From Chloroflexota bacterium (GTDB lineage Bacteria; Chloroflexota; Limnocylindria; P2-11E), in the NCBI GenBank assembly GCA_005889275.1, contig VBFI01000060.1, positions 1 through 42,918 of the forward strand: a DNA stretch of 42,918 nucleotides, given 5' to 3'. Of this stretch, positions 30,866 to 38,123 are shown piece by piece. The notes under the pieces were generated by a model. The model was not told the origin of the DNA, did not search any database, and saw nothing but the letters and a program-made list of their open reading frames with translations. Position 1 is the first letter of the stretch. Every line of letters begins with the position of its first letter. The translations under genes and the position numbers were made by a program.

Positions 30866-32052
30866 CCGACGCCGACCAGCCTCCCGGCATCGACGAACGG
30901 CCGGATACGTCGCCACGCGCGCTGCAGGCGCTGCGCGATGACTTCCTTTACTTCAACGTGGCCGGCTCGGGGCCGACGTTCCCGGTGGCGCAGCGCGCGG
31001 CCGAACGGTTCCGCGGGTGGCTCAACGAGGTCGGCATGTTCGGACACGTGGGATACGCCGCCTACAACGCGGCCCTCGATGCCGCGAGGGCCGACATGGC
31101 GACGGCGCTCGGGGTTCCCGACCAGGCGTCGAACGTCGCGCTCGCGCAGTCGGCCACCGACGGCCTGAACACCCTCGTCGCGGGGCTCGCGATCGCGCCC
31201 GGCTCGCTCATGCTCACGACGGCCGAGGAGCACGGCAGCGCGCTCTACCCCCTCCGGCTGCGCGCCGAGCATGGCGACCAGCTCCGCGAGATCACTTGGC
31301 ACCGCGACGGGGACCGTTTCCTCGAGGAAGTGCGCCGCGGCATGCGCGACGGCGCACGGGCGCTGCTGCTCTCGCTGGTGTCGTGCAAGACGGGCGACGT
31401 CCTCCCGGTCGCGCAGGCCTGCCGCATCGCGCGCGATGGCGGCGCGATCACGATCGTCGACGCGGCGCAGGCGCTTGGCCAGATCCGCGTCGACGTGAAC
31501 GAGCTCGGCGCCGATGCGGTCGTGACGCTCGGGCACAAATGGCTGCATGGGCCGCTCGCGACGGGCGCGTTCTGGGTCCGCGACATCGCTCTCTTCGCGC
31601 CGACGCGCCTGGGCTGGCGTTCGCGCCTGGACCTCGCGACCGGGAGCAAGGCTTACAACCCGAGCGCGACGCGGTTCGAGACGGGCACCGTCGACGCGGC
31701 CGCGTTCGTCGGGCTTCGCCAGACGCTTGCCGTGCACCGCGCGCTCGGCGGCTGGGTCCCCACGCGCGTCCGTGCGCTGCGAAGGCGCCTGCTCGAACGG
31801 CTCCGCGAGCTGCCGTTCGCACTCCGCTCGACTCCCGCCGCGCCGACCGGCATCGTGGTGGTCGAGCCGCCCGGTGAGGTCGGAGACCTGGTCGACCGGA
31901 TGTGGAAAGAGGAGCGGATCGTGGTGAAGCTCATCGACGAGCCGGGGATCGCGCAGGCGATCCGCATCTCCTTCTGGGCGCTCCACAGCGACGACGACAT
32001 CGACCGTCTCGCGGCCGCCTTCGCGCGACAGGCGGTGGTGGGCGTCCGCTGA
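30862..32052 (+). CDS. Class V aminotransferase-fold PLP enzyme
   Basis: A 396-residue PLP enzyme of the cysteine desulfurase/isopenicillin epimerase type. The N-terminus DFLYFNVAGSGPTFP is the common substrate-side segment. AQSATDGLNTLVAGL and DAAQALGQIRVDV contain the phosphate and pyridine contacts (the Asp of DAAQ), and the Schiff-base lysine is in TLGHKWLHGP near residue 226. A C-terminal small domain from about residue 290 completes it. The catalytic cysteine loop of true NifS/IscS desulfurases is not obvious, so a desulfurase role is not claimed. The gene overlaps both neighbours (4 bp upstream, 1 bp downstream) and sits with an SDR oxidoreductase. Confidence 0.83.
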   Translation: MTDADQPPGIDERPDTSPRALQALRDDFLYFNVAGSGPTFPVAQRAAERFRGWLNEVGMFGHVGYAAYNAALDAARADMATALGVPDQASNVALAQSATDGLNTLVAGLAIAPGSLMLTTAEEHGSALYPLRLRAEHGDQLREITWHRDGDRFLEEVRRGMRDGARALLLSLVSCKTGDVLPVAQACRIARDGGAITIVDAAQALGQIRVDVNELGADAVVTLGHKWLHGPLATGAFWVRDIALFAPTRLGWRSRLDLATGSKAYNPSATRFETGTVDAAAFVGLRQTLAVHRALGGWVPTRVRALRRRLLERLRELPFALRSTPAAPTGIVVVEPPGEVGDLVDRMWKEERIVVKLIDEPGIAQAIRISFWALHSDDDIDRLAAAFARQAVVGVR

Positions 32053-32840
32053 TGGCCGAGCTTTCCGGACACGTCGCGATCGTCACCGGTGGCGCGCGCG
32101 GGCTCGGACGCGCCGCGGCGGAGCGGCTCGCGTCGCTCGGCGCGGCCGTCGTCGTCGCGTCACGCAACGCGCCGGAGCTCGACGAGGTCGTGAAGGAGAT
32201 CAAGCGCGCGGGTGGCCGCGCCCTCGCTCAGACCGCGGACATCGCGGACGAGCGTCAGGTCCAGGAGCTCGTGCTGGCCACGGAACGGTTCGTCGGACCG
32301 GCGACGATCCTCGTGAACAACGCGGGCATGGTCGATCCGATCACCCCGCTCGCGCGCTCCAACGCGGCGCTCTGGCTGCGCAACATCGCGATCAACGTGG
32401 GCGGCACGTACCTCGCGACACGGGCGATCCTGCCCGGGATGCTCGACCGAGGCTACGGCCGGATCGTCAACATCTCATCCGGGTCGGCGACGCGACCCAG
32501 CGCCGGTTGGACGGCCTACTCCGCGGGGAAGGCCGCGGTCGTCCAGATGACGCGAAGCCTCGCGCTCGAGCTCGATGGCACGGGGGTCACCGCGTGCGCG
32601 TTCAACCCCGGGCTCATGGATACGGAGATGCAGGAGCGGATACGGCGCACGTCCGCGACCGACTTCCCGCGGAGCGACGAATTCCGCGCGGCGCACCGCG
32701 AGGGACACCTGAACGACCCGAAGGTCCCCGCCCGCTCGATCGCGTACCTCGTGCTGCCATCGACGGACCTGAACGGCGCCGTGCTCGAGCAGGGTGACGA
32801 GGCGCTCGGCCGCGCCGTCGATGCCGCGATCCCGCCCTAG
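32052..32840 (+). CDS. SDR family oxidoreductase
   Basis: A 262-residue classical short-chain dehydrogenase. The cofactor motif is TGGARGLG near residue 13, the structural motif NNAG near residue 95, the catalytic serine in NISSGSA near residue 141 and the YxxxK motif as YSAGK near residue 156. The Arg near residue 38 (VVASRNAPEL) suggests NADP(H) preference. ATG 32052 overlaps the preceding TGA by 1 bp; the track start is far upstream in another gene. The substrate is not defined. The 3' end faces the zinc-ribbon protein gene, with 13 bp between stops. Confidence 0.88.
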   Translation: MAELSGHVAIVTGGARGLGRAAAERLASLGAAVVVASRNAPELDEVVKEIKRAGGRALAQTADIADERQVQELVLATERFVGPATILVNNAGMVDPITPLARSNAALWLRNIAINVGGTYLATRAILPGMLDRGYGRIVNISSGSATRPSAGWTAYSAGKAAVVQMTRSLALELDGTGVTACAFNPGLMDTEMQERIRRTSATDFPRSDEFRAAHREGHLNDPKVPARSIAYLVLPSTDLNGAVLEQGDEALGRAVDAAIPP

Positions 32841-32853
32841 AAGCCCGCGCGGG

Positions 32854-33132
32854 CTACCGCTCCTGCGCCTTCTCTCCGCGCGCGCCGACCGGCTTGAAGC
32901 TCTTTCGTTTGTCGATCGCCGTTCGAAGCAGCTTGGCGGTCCCGTCGGCGTCGGTCTGCGCACGGCGCTCGAGCTCGGACGCCGGCCGCCCGATCAGCCC
33001 GCACGTCGCGCAGTCACCGCGGGCGTCGAGACGCGCGTGGCAATACGAGCAGTGCACCTCGAACGCCCCTTGTGGCGTGAAGAGGTTCAGCGCCGCGGCT
33101 TCCGCGATGAGCGCGCGGACGTCCTCGGCCAT
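32854..33132 (-). CDS. Small zinc-ribbon protein
   Basis: A 92-residue protein. The N-terminal helix MAEDVRALIAEAAALNLFT is followed by a four-cysteine knuckle, CSYC and CATC (pattern HCSYCHARLDARGDCATC), then a charged C-terminal helix with RGEKAQER. The cysteine spacing fits a rubredoxin-type zinc ribbon. I do not recognise a named family. Its ATG overlaps the stop of the aldehyde dehydrogenase gene by 1 bp, so it is the downstream partner in that two-gene operon, perhaps an accessory or regulatory subunit. Confidence 0.68.
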   Translation of the reverse strand: MAEDVRALIAEAAALNLFTPQGAFEVHCSYCHARLDARGDCATCGLIGRPASELERRAQTDADGTAKLLRTAIDKRKSFKPVGARGEKAQER

Positions 33133-34568
33133 CAGTACGCGAGGACCACCGACTTCTTTTCGAGGTAGCCGTCGAGGCCCTCGATGCCGTGCTCCTTGCC
33201 GAAGCCCGATTGCTTCGTGCCGCCGAAGGGAAGCTGGTCGTACGCGACCTGGATGTCGTTGATCCAGGTGTAGCCCGCCTCGAGCTGTTCGGCCGCGCGA
33301 CGCGCCTTCGCGAGATCCTTCGTCCAGATCGACGACCCCAGGCCGTAGATGCTCGCGTTCGACTTGGCGATCGCCTCATCGAGGTCGTTCACGATGAAGA
33401 TCGGGAGGGCCGGACCGAAGACCTCTTCGGTGGCCATCCGCGAGTCGAGAGGCACGTCGGAAAGGACCGTCGCCTCCATGAACCAGCCATGCTCGAAGTC
33501 CTTGCCTTCGGGCCGCTTCCCGCCGGCGAGCACCTTCGCGCCGCGTTTCACCGCGTCGGCGACCTGCGCCTCCACCTCGGCGCGCTGTCGCTCGGTGTGG
33601 AGGGGCCCCATCTTCACGCCCTCCTTGAGGCCGTCTCCGACCGGCCACTCTTTGCGCGCGCGGTCGGCGATCTTCGCCATGAACTCCTCGGCGATGGCCG
33701 CGAAGAGGTACACGCGTTTCACGGCGAGGCAGGCCTGGCCAGCGTTGAAGAAGCGGCCGATCGCGGTCGCCGCGGTCGCGCGCCGAATGTCGGCGTCGTC
33801 GCACACGATCATCGGATCGCTGCCGCCGAGCTCGAGCGTCACGCGGGTCACGTTTTCGGCGGCCAGCTTCATGATCCGCTTGCCCGTCGCGGTCTGTCCG
33901 GTGAACGCGATCTTGCTCACCTTCGGGTGCGACACGAGCGCGTCACCGATCTCCGACCCCGGGCCGTGCACCGTGTTGAGCACCCCAGCCGGTATGCCGG
34001 CCGAGTTGATGAGCTCGATCGTCCGCTGCGTCGCGAGGGGCGTGGTCGAAGCCGGCTTCAGCACGACCGTGCATCCGGCGGCGAGGGCGGGGCAGACCTT
34101 GTTCGCCATCAGCGTGAGCGGGAAGTTCCAGGGCGTGATCGCCACGACGACTCCGACCGGCCGCCGCATCGTGAGCCCGAACTTGTTCTGCTCCTCGAGC
34201 GGGACGTAATCGCCCCGCAGCTTGTCCGCGAAGCCGGCGAAGAACTCGAGGTTCTCGGCGACGCGCGTCGCCTCGATGACGGCGTGGGGCAGGGGCTTCC
34301 CCTGCTCGAGGGTGAGGAGCTTCGCGATCTCGGGGACCGCCGCCTTCACCTTCTCGGCGGCCTTGTGCATGAGCGCGGCGCGCTTCGACCCCGAGAGCGA
34401 CGCCCACGCGGGCAGCGCCTTCGCCGCGGCTTCGACGGCGGCGTCGACGTCGGACACAGAGCCCTTCGGGATCGTGTCCACGACCTCGCCGTTCGCCGGG
34501 TTGCGGACCTCGAGCGTCTTGCCGGATTGTGCGGCCACCGTCTGGCCGTCGATAAGCATCGTTGCCAT
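33132..34568 (-). CDS. NAD(P)-dependent aldehyde dehydrogenase (succinate-semialdehyde type)
   Basis: A 478-residue aldehyde dehydrogenase oxidising an aldehyde to a carboxylic acid. VVVAITPWNFPLTLMANKVCPALAAGCTVVLKP is the cofactor region, VTLELGGSDP supplies the general-base glutamate near residue 246, and NAGQACLAVKRV holds the catalytic cysteine near residue 280. GSEIGDALVSHPKVSKIAFTG and the C-terminal QLPFGGTKQSGFGKEHG are typical. Overall it fits the succinate-semialdehyde/GabD-like group rather than methylmalonate-semialdehyde dehydrogenase. A GGGAGG Shine-Dalgarno lies 8 bp before the ATG. It is divergent from the enoyl-CoA hydratase gene across a palindrome. Confidence 0.88.
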   Translation of the reverse strand: MATMLIDGQTVAAQSGKTLEVRNPANGEVVDTIPKGSVSDVDAAVEAAAKALPAWASLSGSKRAALMHKAAEKVKAAVPEIAKLLTLEQGKPLPHAVIEATRVAENLEFFAGFADKLRGDYVPLEEQNKFGLTMRRPVGVVVAITPWNFPLTLMANKVCPALAAGCTVVLKPASTTPLATQRTIELINSAGIPAGVLNTVHGPGSEIGDALVSHPKVSKIAFTGQTATGKRIMKLAAENVTRVTLELGGSDPMIVCDDADIRRATAATAIGRFFNAGQACLAVKRVYLFAAIAEEFMAKIADRARKEWPVGDGLKEGVKMGPLHTERQRAEVEAQVADAVKRGAKVLAGGKRPEGKDFEHGWFMEATVLSDVPLDSRMATEEVFGPALPIFIVNDLDEAIAKSNASIYGLGSSIWTKDLAKARRAAEQLEAGYTWINDIQVAYDQLPFGGTKQSGFGKEHGIEGLDGYLEKKSVVLAY

Positions 34569-34635
34569 CAGAGAAACCTCCCGTGCGGTGGAGAGAACGC
34601 TGGCCCCGCGCCGTACGCGCGCCGTGCGTCGCTCA

Positions 34636-34648
34636 CCTAGAGTCTAGG
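34636..34648. promoter_or_regulatory. Palindrome CCTAGAGTCTAGG in a divergent promoter region
   Basis: Two 6-bp arms, CCTAGA and TCTAGG, surround one central base in the 104-bp gap between the aldehyde dehydrogenase and enoyl-CoA hydratase genes. It could be an operator, or a shared -10 (TAGAGT on one strand, TAGACT on the other). No -35 is obvious. Confidence 0.35.
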
Positions 34649-34672
34649 GACCTTCGGCGGTGGGGGTGCATC

Positions 34673-35446
34673 GTGTCCGTTCGTCTCGAGAAGCAGGACA
34701 GCGTCGGGCACATCGTGCTTGATCGGCCGCCCGCTAACTCATACGACCGTTCCTTCCTTGACGAGCTCGACTCGGCGATCGAGGACGCGCGCCGCGACGC
34801 CAGTGTGAAAGCGATCGTCGTCCGCAGCGCCAACGAGCGCTTCTTCTCCGCAGGTGCCGACATCTCCGTGTTCGCCAAAGGCAACCTCGACGCGCAGAGC
34901 GCGTTCGTCGTCTGCGCGAACGACGCAATGGGCAAGTTCGAGAGCACACCGAAGGTCGTCGTCGCCGCGATCAACGGGCACTGCCTCGGTGGCGGCCTCG
35001 AGATCGCGCTCTGCTGCGACTTCCGGATCGCCGCCGAGGGCTCGTATCGCATCGGTCTTCCCGAGGTGACCCTCGGACTGCTCCCGGGAACGGGCGGTAC
35101 GCAGCGGCTGCCGCGCCTCATCGGCCGCCAGAAGGCGCTCGACCTGATGCTCACGGGTCGCACCCTGACGCCGCCAGAGGCACTGGCGGCCGGCATCGTC
35201 GACGACGTTGTGCCCGCGGGAGAGCTCCTCGATCGCGTGATCACGCGGGCTCGTACGTACGCGACCGGCCCGACCTTCGCGATCGGTCGGATCAAGCAGG
35301 CCGCGGTCCAAGGTTTCGGCATGCGGCTGGACGAAGGGCTGAAGCTCGAGCGTCAGCTCCTGATCGACCTTTTCAAGAGCGCCGACGCGAAGGAAGGCGT
35401 GACCGCGTTCGTGGAGAAGCGGAAGCCAAGCTACACAGGGAAGTAG
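34673..35446 (+). CDS. Enoyl-CoA hydratase/isomerase family protein
   Basis: A 257-residue crotonase-fold enzyme. The first oxyanion-hole segment FFSAGADISVF lies near residue 58, the second oxyanion element NGHCLGGGLEIAL near residue 100, and the catalytic glutamate region GLPEVTLGLLPGTGGTQRLPRLIG near residue 125. These residues match active hydratases. I choose GTG 34673 because similarity begins at SVRLEKQDSVGHIVLDRP; the track ORF extends into non-coding upstream sequence. It starts a seven-gene cluster on the plus strand of CoA-dependent carboxylate metabolism, and its stop overlaps the CoA-transferase start by 1 bp. Confidence 0.88.
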   Translation: MSVRLEKQDSVGHIVLDRPPANSYDRSFLDELDSAIEDARRDASVKAIVVRSANERFFSAGADISVFAKGNLDAQSAFVVCANDAMGKFESTPKVVVAAINGHCLGGGLEIALCCDFRIAAEGSYRIGLPEVTLGLLPGTGGTQRLPRLIGRQKALDLMLTGRTLTPPEALAAGIVDDVVPAGELLDRVITRARTYATGPTFAIGRIKQAAVQGFGMRLDEGLKLERQLLIDLFKSADAKEGVTAFVEKRKPSYTGK

Positions 35447-36351
35447 TGACCTCGAAGGTCACCACGATGCGCGACGCGGTGACCAAGCACGTCCCCGACG
35501 GCGCCTCGGTCGCGCTCGGCTGCGCCCTCGAGCCCGCGATCCCGTTCGCGTTCGCGCACGAGCTCATCCGTCAGCGCCGGCGCGATCTCCATCTCATCGG
35601 CCCGATCTCGGATATCGCGTTCGATCAGCTCATCGGCGCCGGCTGCGTCGCGGTCGTGTCGGCCGCGTGGGTCGGCAACGTCTCCGCCGGGCTCGCGCAC
35701 GCGTACCGCCGCGCGATGGAGCAGGGAATACCGCGGCCAATCGAGGTTCGCGATCACTCGAACTTTTCGATCGCGCAGGCGCTGCTCGCCGGCGCGCTCG
35801 GCGCGCCGTACCTCCCGACGCGGTCGCTGCTCGGGAGCGACATCCCGCGCGCGAACGGAACGTTCCGCGAGGCGTCCGACCCGTTCTCCGGCGACGCGCT
35901 GCTGCTGATCCCCGCCATCACCCCGGACGTGACCGCGATCGCGGTGCAGCGCGCGGACGAGGACGGGAACGCCCACCTCTGGGGGCCGTGGGGCGTGTCG
36001 CAGGAGGCGGCGCTCGCGGCGCGCGCGACGATCGTCATCGCGGACGAGATCGTCGCCCGCTCGGTCATCGCGAGCGACCCGAACCGGACGATCGTCCCCG
36101 GAACGAAGGTGACGGCGGTCGTCCACGAGCCCGGCGCGTGCCACCCCTCACCGCTTCAGGGCCGCTACCGCCGCGATCACGAGTTCTTCCACCAATACCA
36201 CGCCGCGACGCGTACGCCGGAGGGCTTCGCTGCGTGGATCCGCGAGTGGGTGAGCGAGGTGTCCGATCGTCGGGCGTACCTCGCGAAGCTCGGCGCCCGC
36301 TGGGGCGCGCTGCGCGACGATGGCGTGCCTGCGGCGCTCGCCCTGTTCTGA
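35446..36351 (+). CDS. CoA-transferase subunit A (glutaconate CoA-transferase/IpdA-like)
   Basis: A 301-residue class I CoA-transferase alpha subunit. It starts MRDAVTKHVPDGASVALGCALEPAIPFAFAHELIRQ, then DLHLIGPISDIAFDQLIGAGCVAVVSAAWVGNVS, which fits the GctA/IpdA group. LLGSDI and GNAHLWGPWGVSQEAALAA follow. Such proteins either transfer CoA between carboxylates or, in the Ipd group, hydrolyse a ring-derived CoA ester. The sequence alone does not settle which. The GTG overlaps the upstream stop by 1 bp. The beta subunit is encoded one gene further on, after a GNAT gene. Confidence 0.8.
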   Translation: MTSKVTTMRDAVTKHVPDGASVALGCALEPAIPFAFAHELIRQRRRDLHLIGPISDIAFDQLIGAGCVAVVSAAWVGNVSAGLAHAYRRAMEQGIPRPIEVRDHSNFSIAQALLAGALGAPYLPTRSLLGSDIPRANGTFREASDPFSGDALLLIPAITPDVTAIAVQRADEDGNAHLWGPWGVSQEAALAARATIVIADEIVARSVIASDPNRTIVPGTKVTAVVHEPGACHPSPLQGRYRRDHEFFHQYHAATRTPEGFAAWIREWVSEVSDRRAYLAKLGARWGALRDDGVPAALALF

Positions 36352-37121
36352 TGCGGGTGCGCGCGCTCATGGCGGAGACCTCGACGTGGGACTTCGACTG
36401 GACGCCGCCCGGTTTCCGCTCGATCGACCGCCCCGATGTCCGGGCGTGGTGCTACCACGGCGGATGGGCGGGCTCGCGCGGCGTCGGACGAGTGCGGTGG
36501 ACGGACGGCGAGATCGAGCGCGGCCTCGACGAGATCAGGCGCTTCTTCGCCGAGTGCGGTCTTCCGGTCCGCTGGTACGTCGGGCCCTCGACGACGTCGG
36601 CTCGCCTCGCCGATGAGCTGCGGACCCGCGCGAGCGCGGTCCACGCGCCCCGGCTGATGACCGCGGACCTCGACGCCGTCAAGTTCCGGCGCAACGACGC
36701 GATCGAGATCAGGGACGTGACCACGGCGGCGCAGGTCGAGGAGATGATCGACGCTGCATTTCCCGAGTTCGGGCCGGCGGGGCGCGCCGCGGCGATCGCG
36801 GAGACGGCCGGATACATCGCGGGCCACCGACGCGGCGGGATCCACCTCGCGTACCTGGGTGAAGAGCTCGTCGGTTTCGCGAACTGGCGCGACGCGAGCG
36901 ACGACGCGTGCGTCCAGCTCGTCGGTGCGTGGACCAAGCCATCACAGCGCGGGCAAGGCGTCTATTCGACACTCACGACGTTCCGGTGCGACCGCGCCCG
37001 CGAGCGCGGGAGGCGCTACGCCGCGATCGTCGCCGACCCGACGACGTCCGGCCCCATCGTCGCGAAAGCCGGCTTCACCGATCACGGACCGCTCTGGATC
37101 TTCGTGGACGTCCGCTTGTGA
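36351..37121 (+). CDS. GNAT family N-acetyltransferase between CoA-transferase subunits
   Basis: A 256-residue protein. The C-terminal half is a GNAT fold with IHLAYLGEELVGFANWRD as beta-4/beta-5 and the acetyl-CoA-binding loop QRGQGVYSTLTTFRCDRARERG near residue 205, ending in a beta-strand bulge DPTTSGPIVAKAGF. The N-terminal 110 residues look like a degenerate second GNAT unit or substrate-binding part, beginning WDFDWTPPGFRSIDRPDVRAWCYHG. It overlaps both CoA-transferase subunit genes (1 and 4 bp), so it is embedded in that operon. A role in modifying the transferase or a CoA-ester product is conceivable, but only context suggests it. Confidence 0.75.
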   Translation: MRVRALMAETSTWDFDWTPPGFRSIDRPDVRAWCYHGGWAGSRGVGRVRWTDGEIERGLDEIRRFFAECGLPVRWYVGPSTTSARLADELRTRASAVHAPRLMTADLDAVKFRRNDAIEIRDVTTAAQVEEMIDAAFPEFGPAGRAAAIAETAGYIAGHRRGGIHLAYLGEELVGFANWRDASDDACVQLVGAWTKPSQRGQGVYSTLTTFRCDRARERGRRYAAIVADPTTSGPIVAKAGFTDHGPLWIFVDVRL

Positions 37122-37882
37122 GCGGTCTGTCGCCTGGCGAGATCATGGTGGCGCAGGCCGCGCGCGAGATCCGCGATGGCGAGCGCGTGTTCGTCGGGAT
37201 GCGCCTTCCGCTCATCGCCTTCGTCGTCGCGAAGCGCACGCACGCGCCTAACGCGATCGGTCTCTTCGAGCTCGGCGTCGTGCGCGACGAGCCGGCCCCC
37301 GAGCTCCTCTACACGATGGGCGACAATGCCAACGTTGCCGGCGCCGTGTGGTGCGCGCGGACGATCGACCTCATGGGGATGCTGCAGCGCGGCGATGTCC
37401 ACGCCGGTTTCATCGGGGGCGCCGAGATCGACGTCCACGGGAACCTCAACACCACGGCGATCGGGGATCGCGGCCATCCGAAAGTGCAGCTCCCCGGCTC
37501 GGGAGGCGGAGCGGACATCGCGAGTCTCGCACATCGGCTCATCGTGATCATGCCGCACGACCGCCGGCGTCTCCGCGAGAAGGTCGACTTCGTCACCTCG
37601 CCCGGTCACGGCGACGGTCGAGGCTGGCGCAAGCGGGCGGGCCTCCCGCGTGGCGGCCCGAGCGTCCTCATCACGACCCTCGCGGTCTTCCGCTTCGTGG
37701 ACGGATCCGCGGTCCTGGAGTCGGCGCACCCCGGGGTGTCCGTCGAGCGCATTCGCAACGAGACCGGCTGGCCGCTCGCCGTCGCGGCCGCGCTGCGGGA
37801 GACCGAGCCGCCGAGCACAGAGGTCCTCTCGATCATCCGCGGCTACGACCCGCAGGGATTCTGGACGCGGCGTGGCGAGTGA
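37118..37882 (+). CDS. CoA-transferase subunit B (glutaconate CoA-transferase/IpdB-like)
   Basis: A 254-residue class I CoA-transferase beta subunit. It contains MLQRGDVHAGFIGGAEIDVHGNLNTTAIGD and KVQLPGSGGGADIASLAHRLIVIMPHDRRRLREKVDFVTSPGHGDG, both typical of GctB/IpdB proteins. GTG 37118 is chosen because it overlaps the GNAT stop by 4 bp and gives the usual length; the track ORF begins far upstream in another gene. Together with subunit A it would form the active heterodimer or heterotetramer. Confidence 0.8.
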   Translation: MSGLSPGEIMVAQAAREIRDGERVFVGMRLPLIAFVVAKRTHAPNAIGLFELGVVRDEPAPELLYTMGDNANVAGAVWCARTIDLMGMLQRGDVHAGFIGGAEIDVHGNLNTTAIGDRGHPKVQLPGSGGGADIASLAHRLIVIMPHDRRRLREKVDFVTSPGHGDGRGWRKRAGLPRGGPSVLITTLAVFRFVDGSAVLESAHPGVSVERIRNETGWPLAVAAALRETEPPSTEVLSIIRGYDPQGFWTRRGE

Positions 37883-38114
37883 GGCGTGGGTCCTCTTTCA
37901 CAGGATCGATGACCCGGCGAGCGCAGCCGTCCGCCGCGAGATCGTCGCGCGCGGGCTGAAGACGCGCATCGACTTCCAGAACGTGAACGAGGACGAGGTG
38001 AGCGAGCTGTTCGCGCGGCTCGGTGGACGAGACCTACCCGCGGTGTGGGACGGCTCGCGGCTCGTCACCGGGCGTGAGGCGATCGCGGCGTGGCTAGAGC
38101 GCGTAGGCAGATAA
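37872..38114 (+). CDS. Small thioredoxin-fold protein without CxxC
   Basis: An 80-residue protein. After the first strand (AWVLFHRIDDP) a helix, a second strand and the segment RDLPAVWDGSRLVTGREAIAAWL follow; the L-P-A-V element matches the cis-proline of glutaredoxin/GST N-domains. The usual redox CxxC or single Cys after the first strand is missing (RIDDPASAAVRR). It is therefore probably a binding or dimerisation module rather than a thiol enzyme. The GTG 37872 overlaps the CoA-transferase stop by 11 bp. A GATAAT box at 38110-38115 covers its own stop and lies 8 bp before the next gene's start. Confidence 0.6.
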   Translation: MASEAWVLFHRIDDPASAAVRREIVARGLKTRIDFQNVNEDEVSELFARLGGRDLPAVWDGSRLVTGREAIAAWLERVGR

Positions 38115-38123
38115 TCGCGAGCC

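Noticed and set aside
33132-34568. Aldehyde dehydrogenase as the inositol enzyme MmsA/IolA
   Set aside because: The region around the catalytic cysteine (QACLAVKRV) does not match methylmalonate-semialdehyde dehydrogenase, and it is 25 kb from the iol genes.
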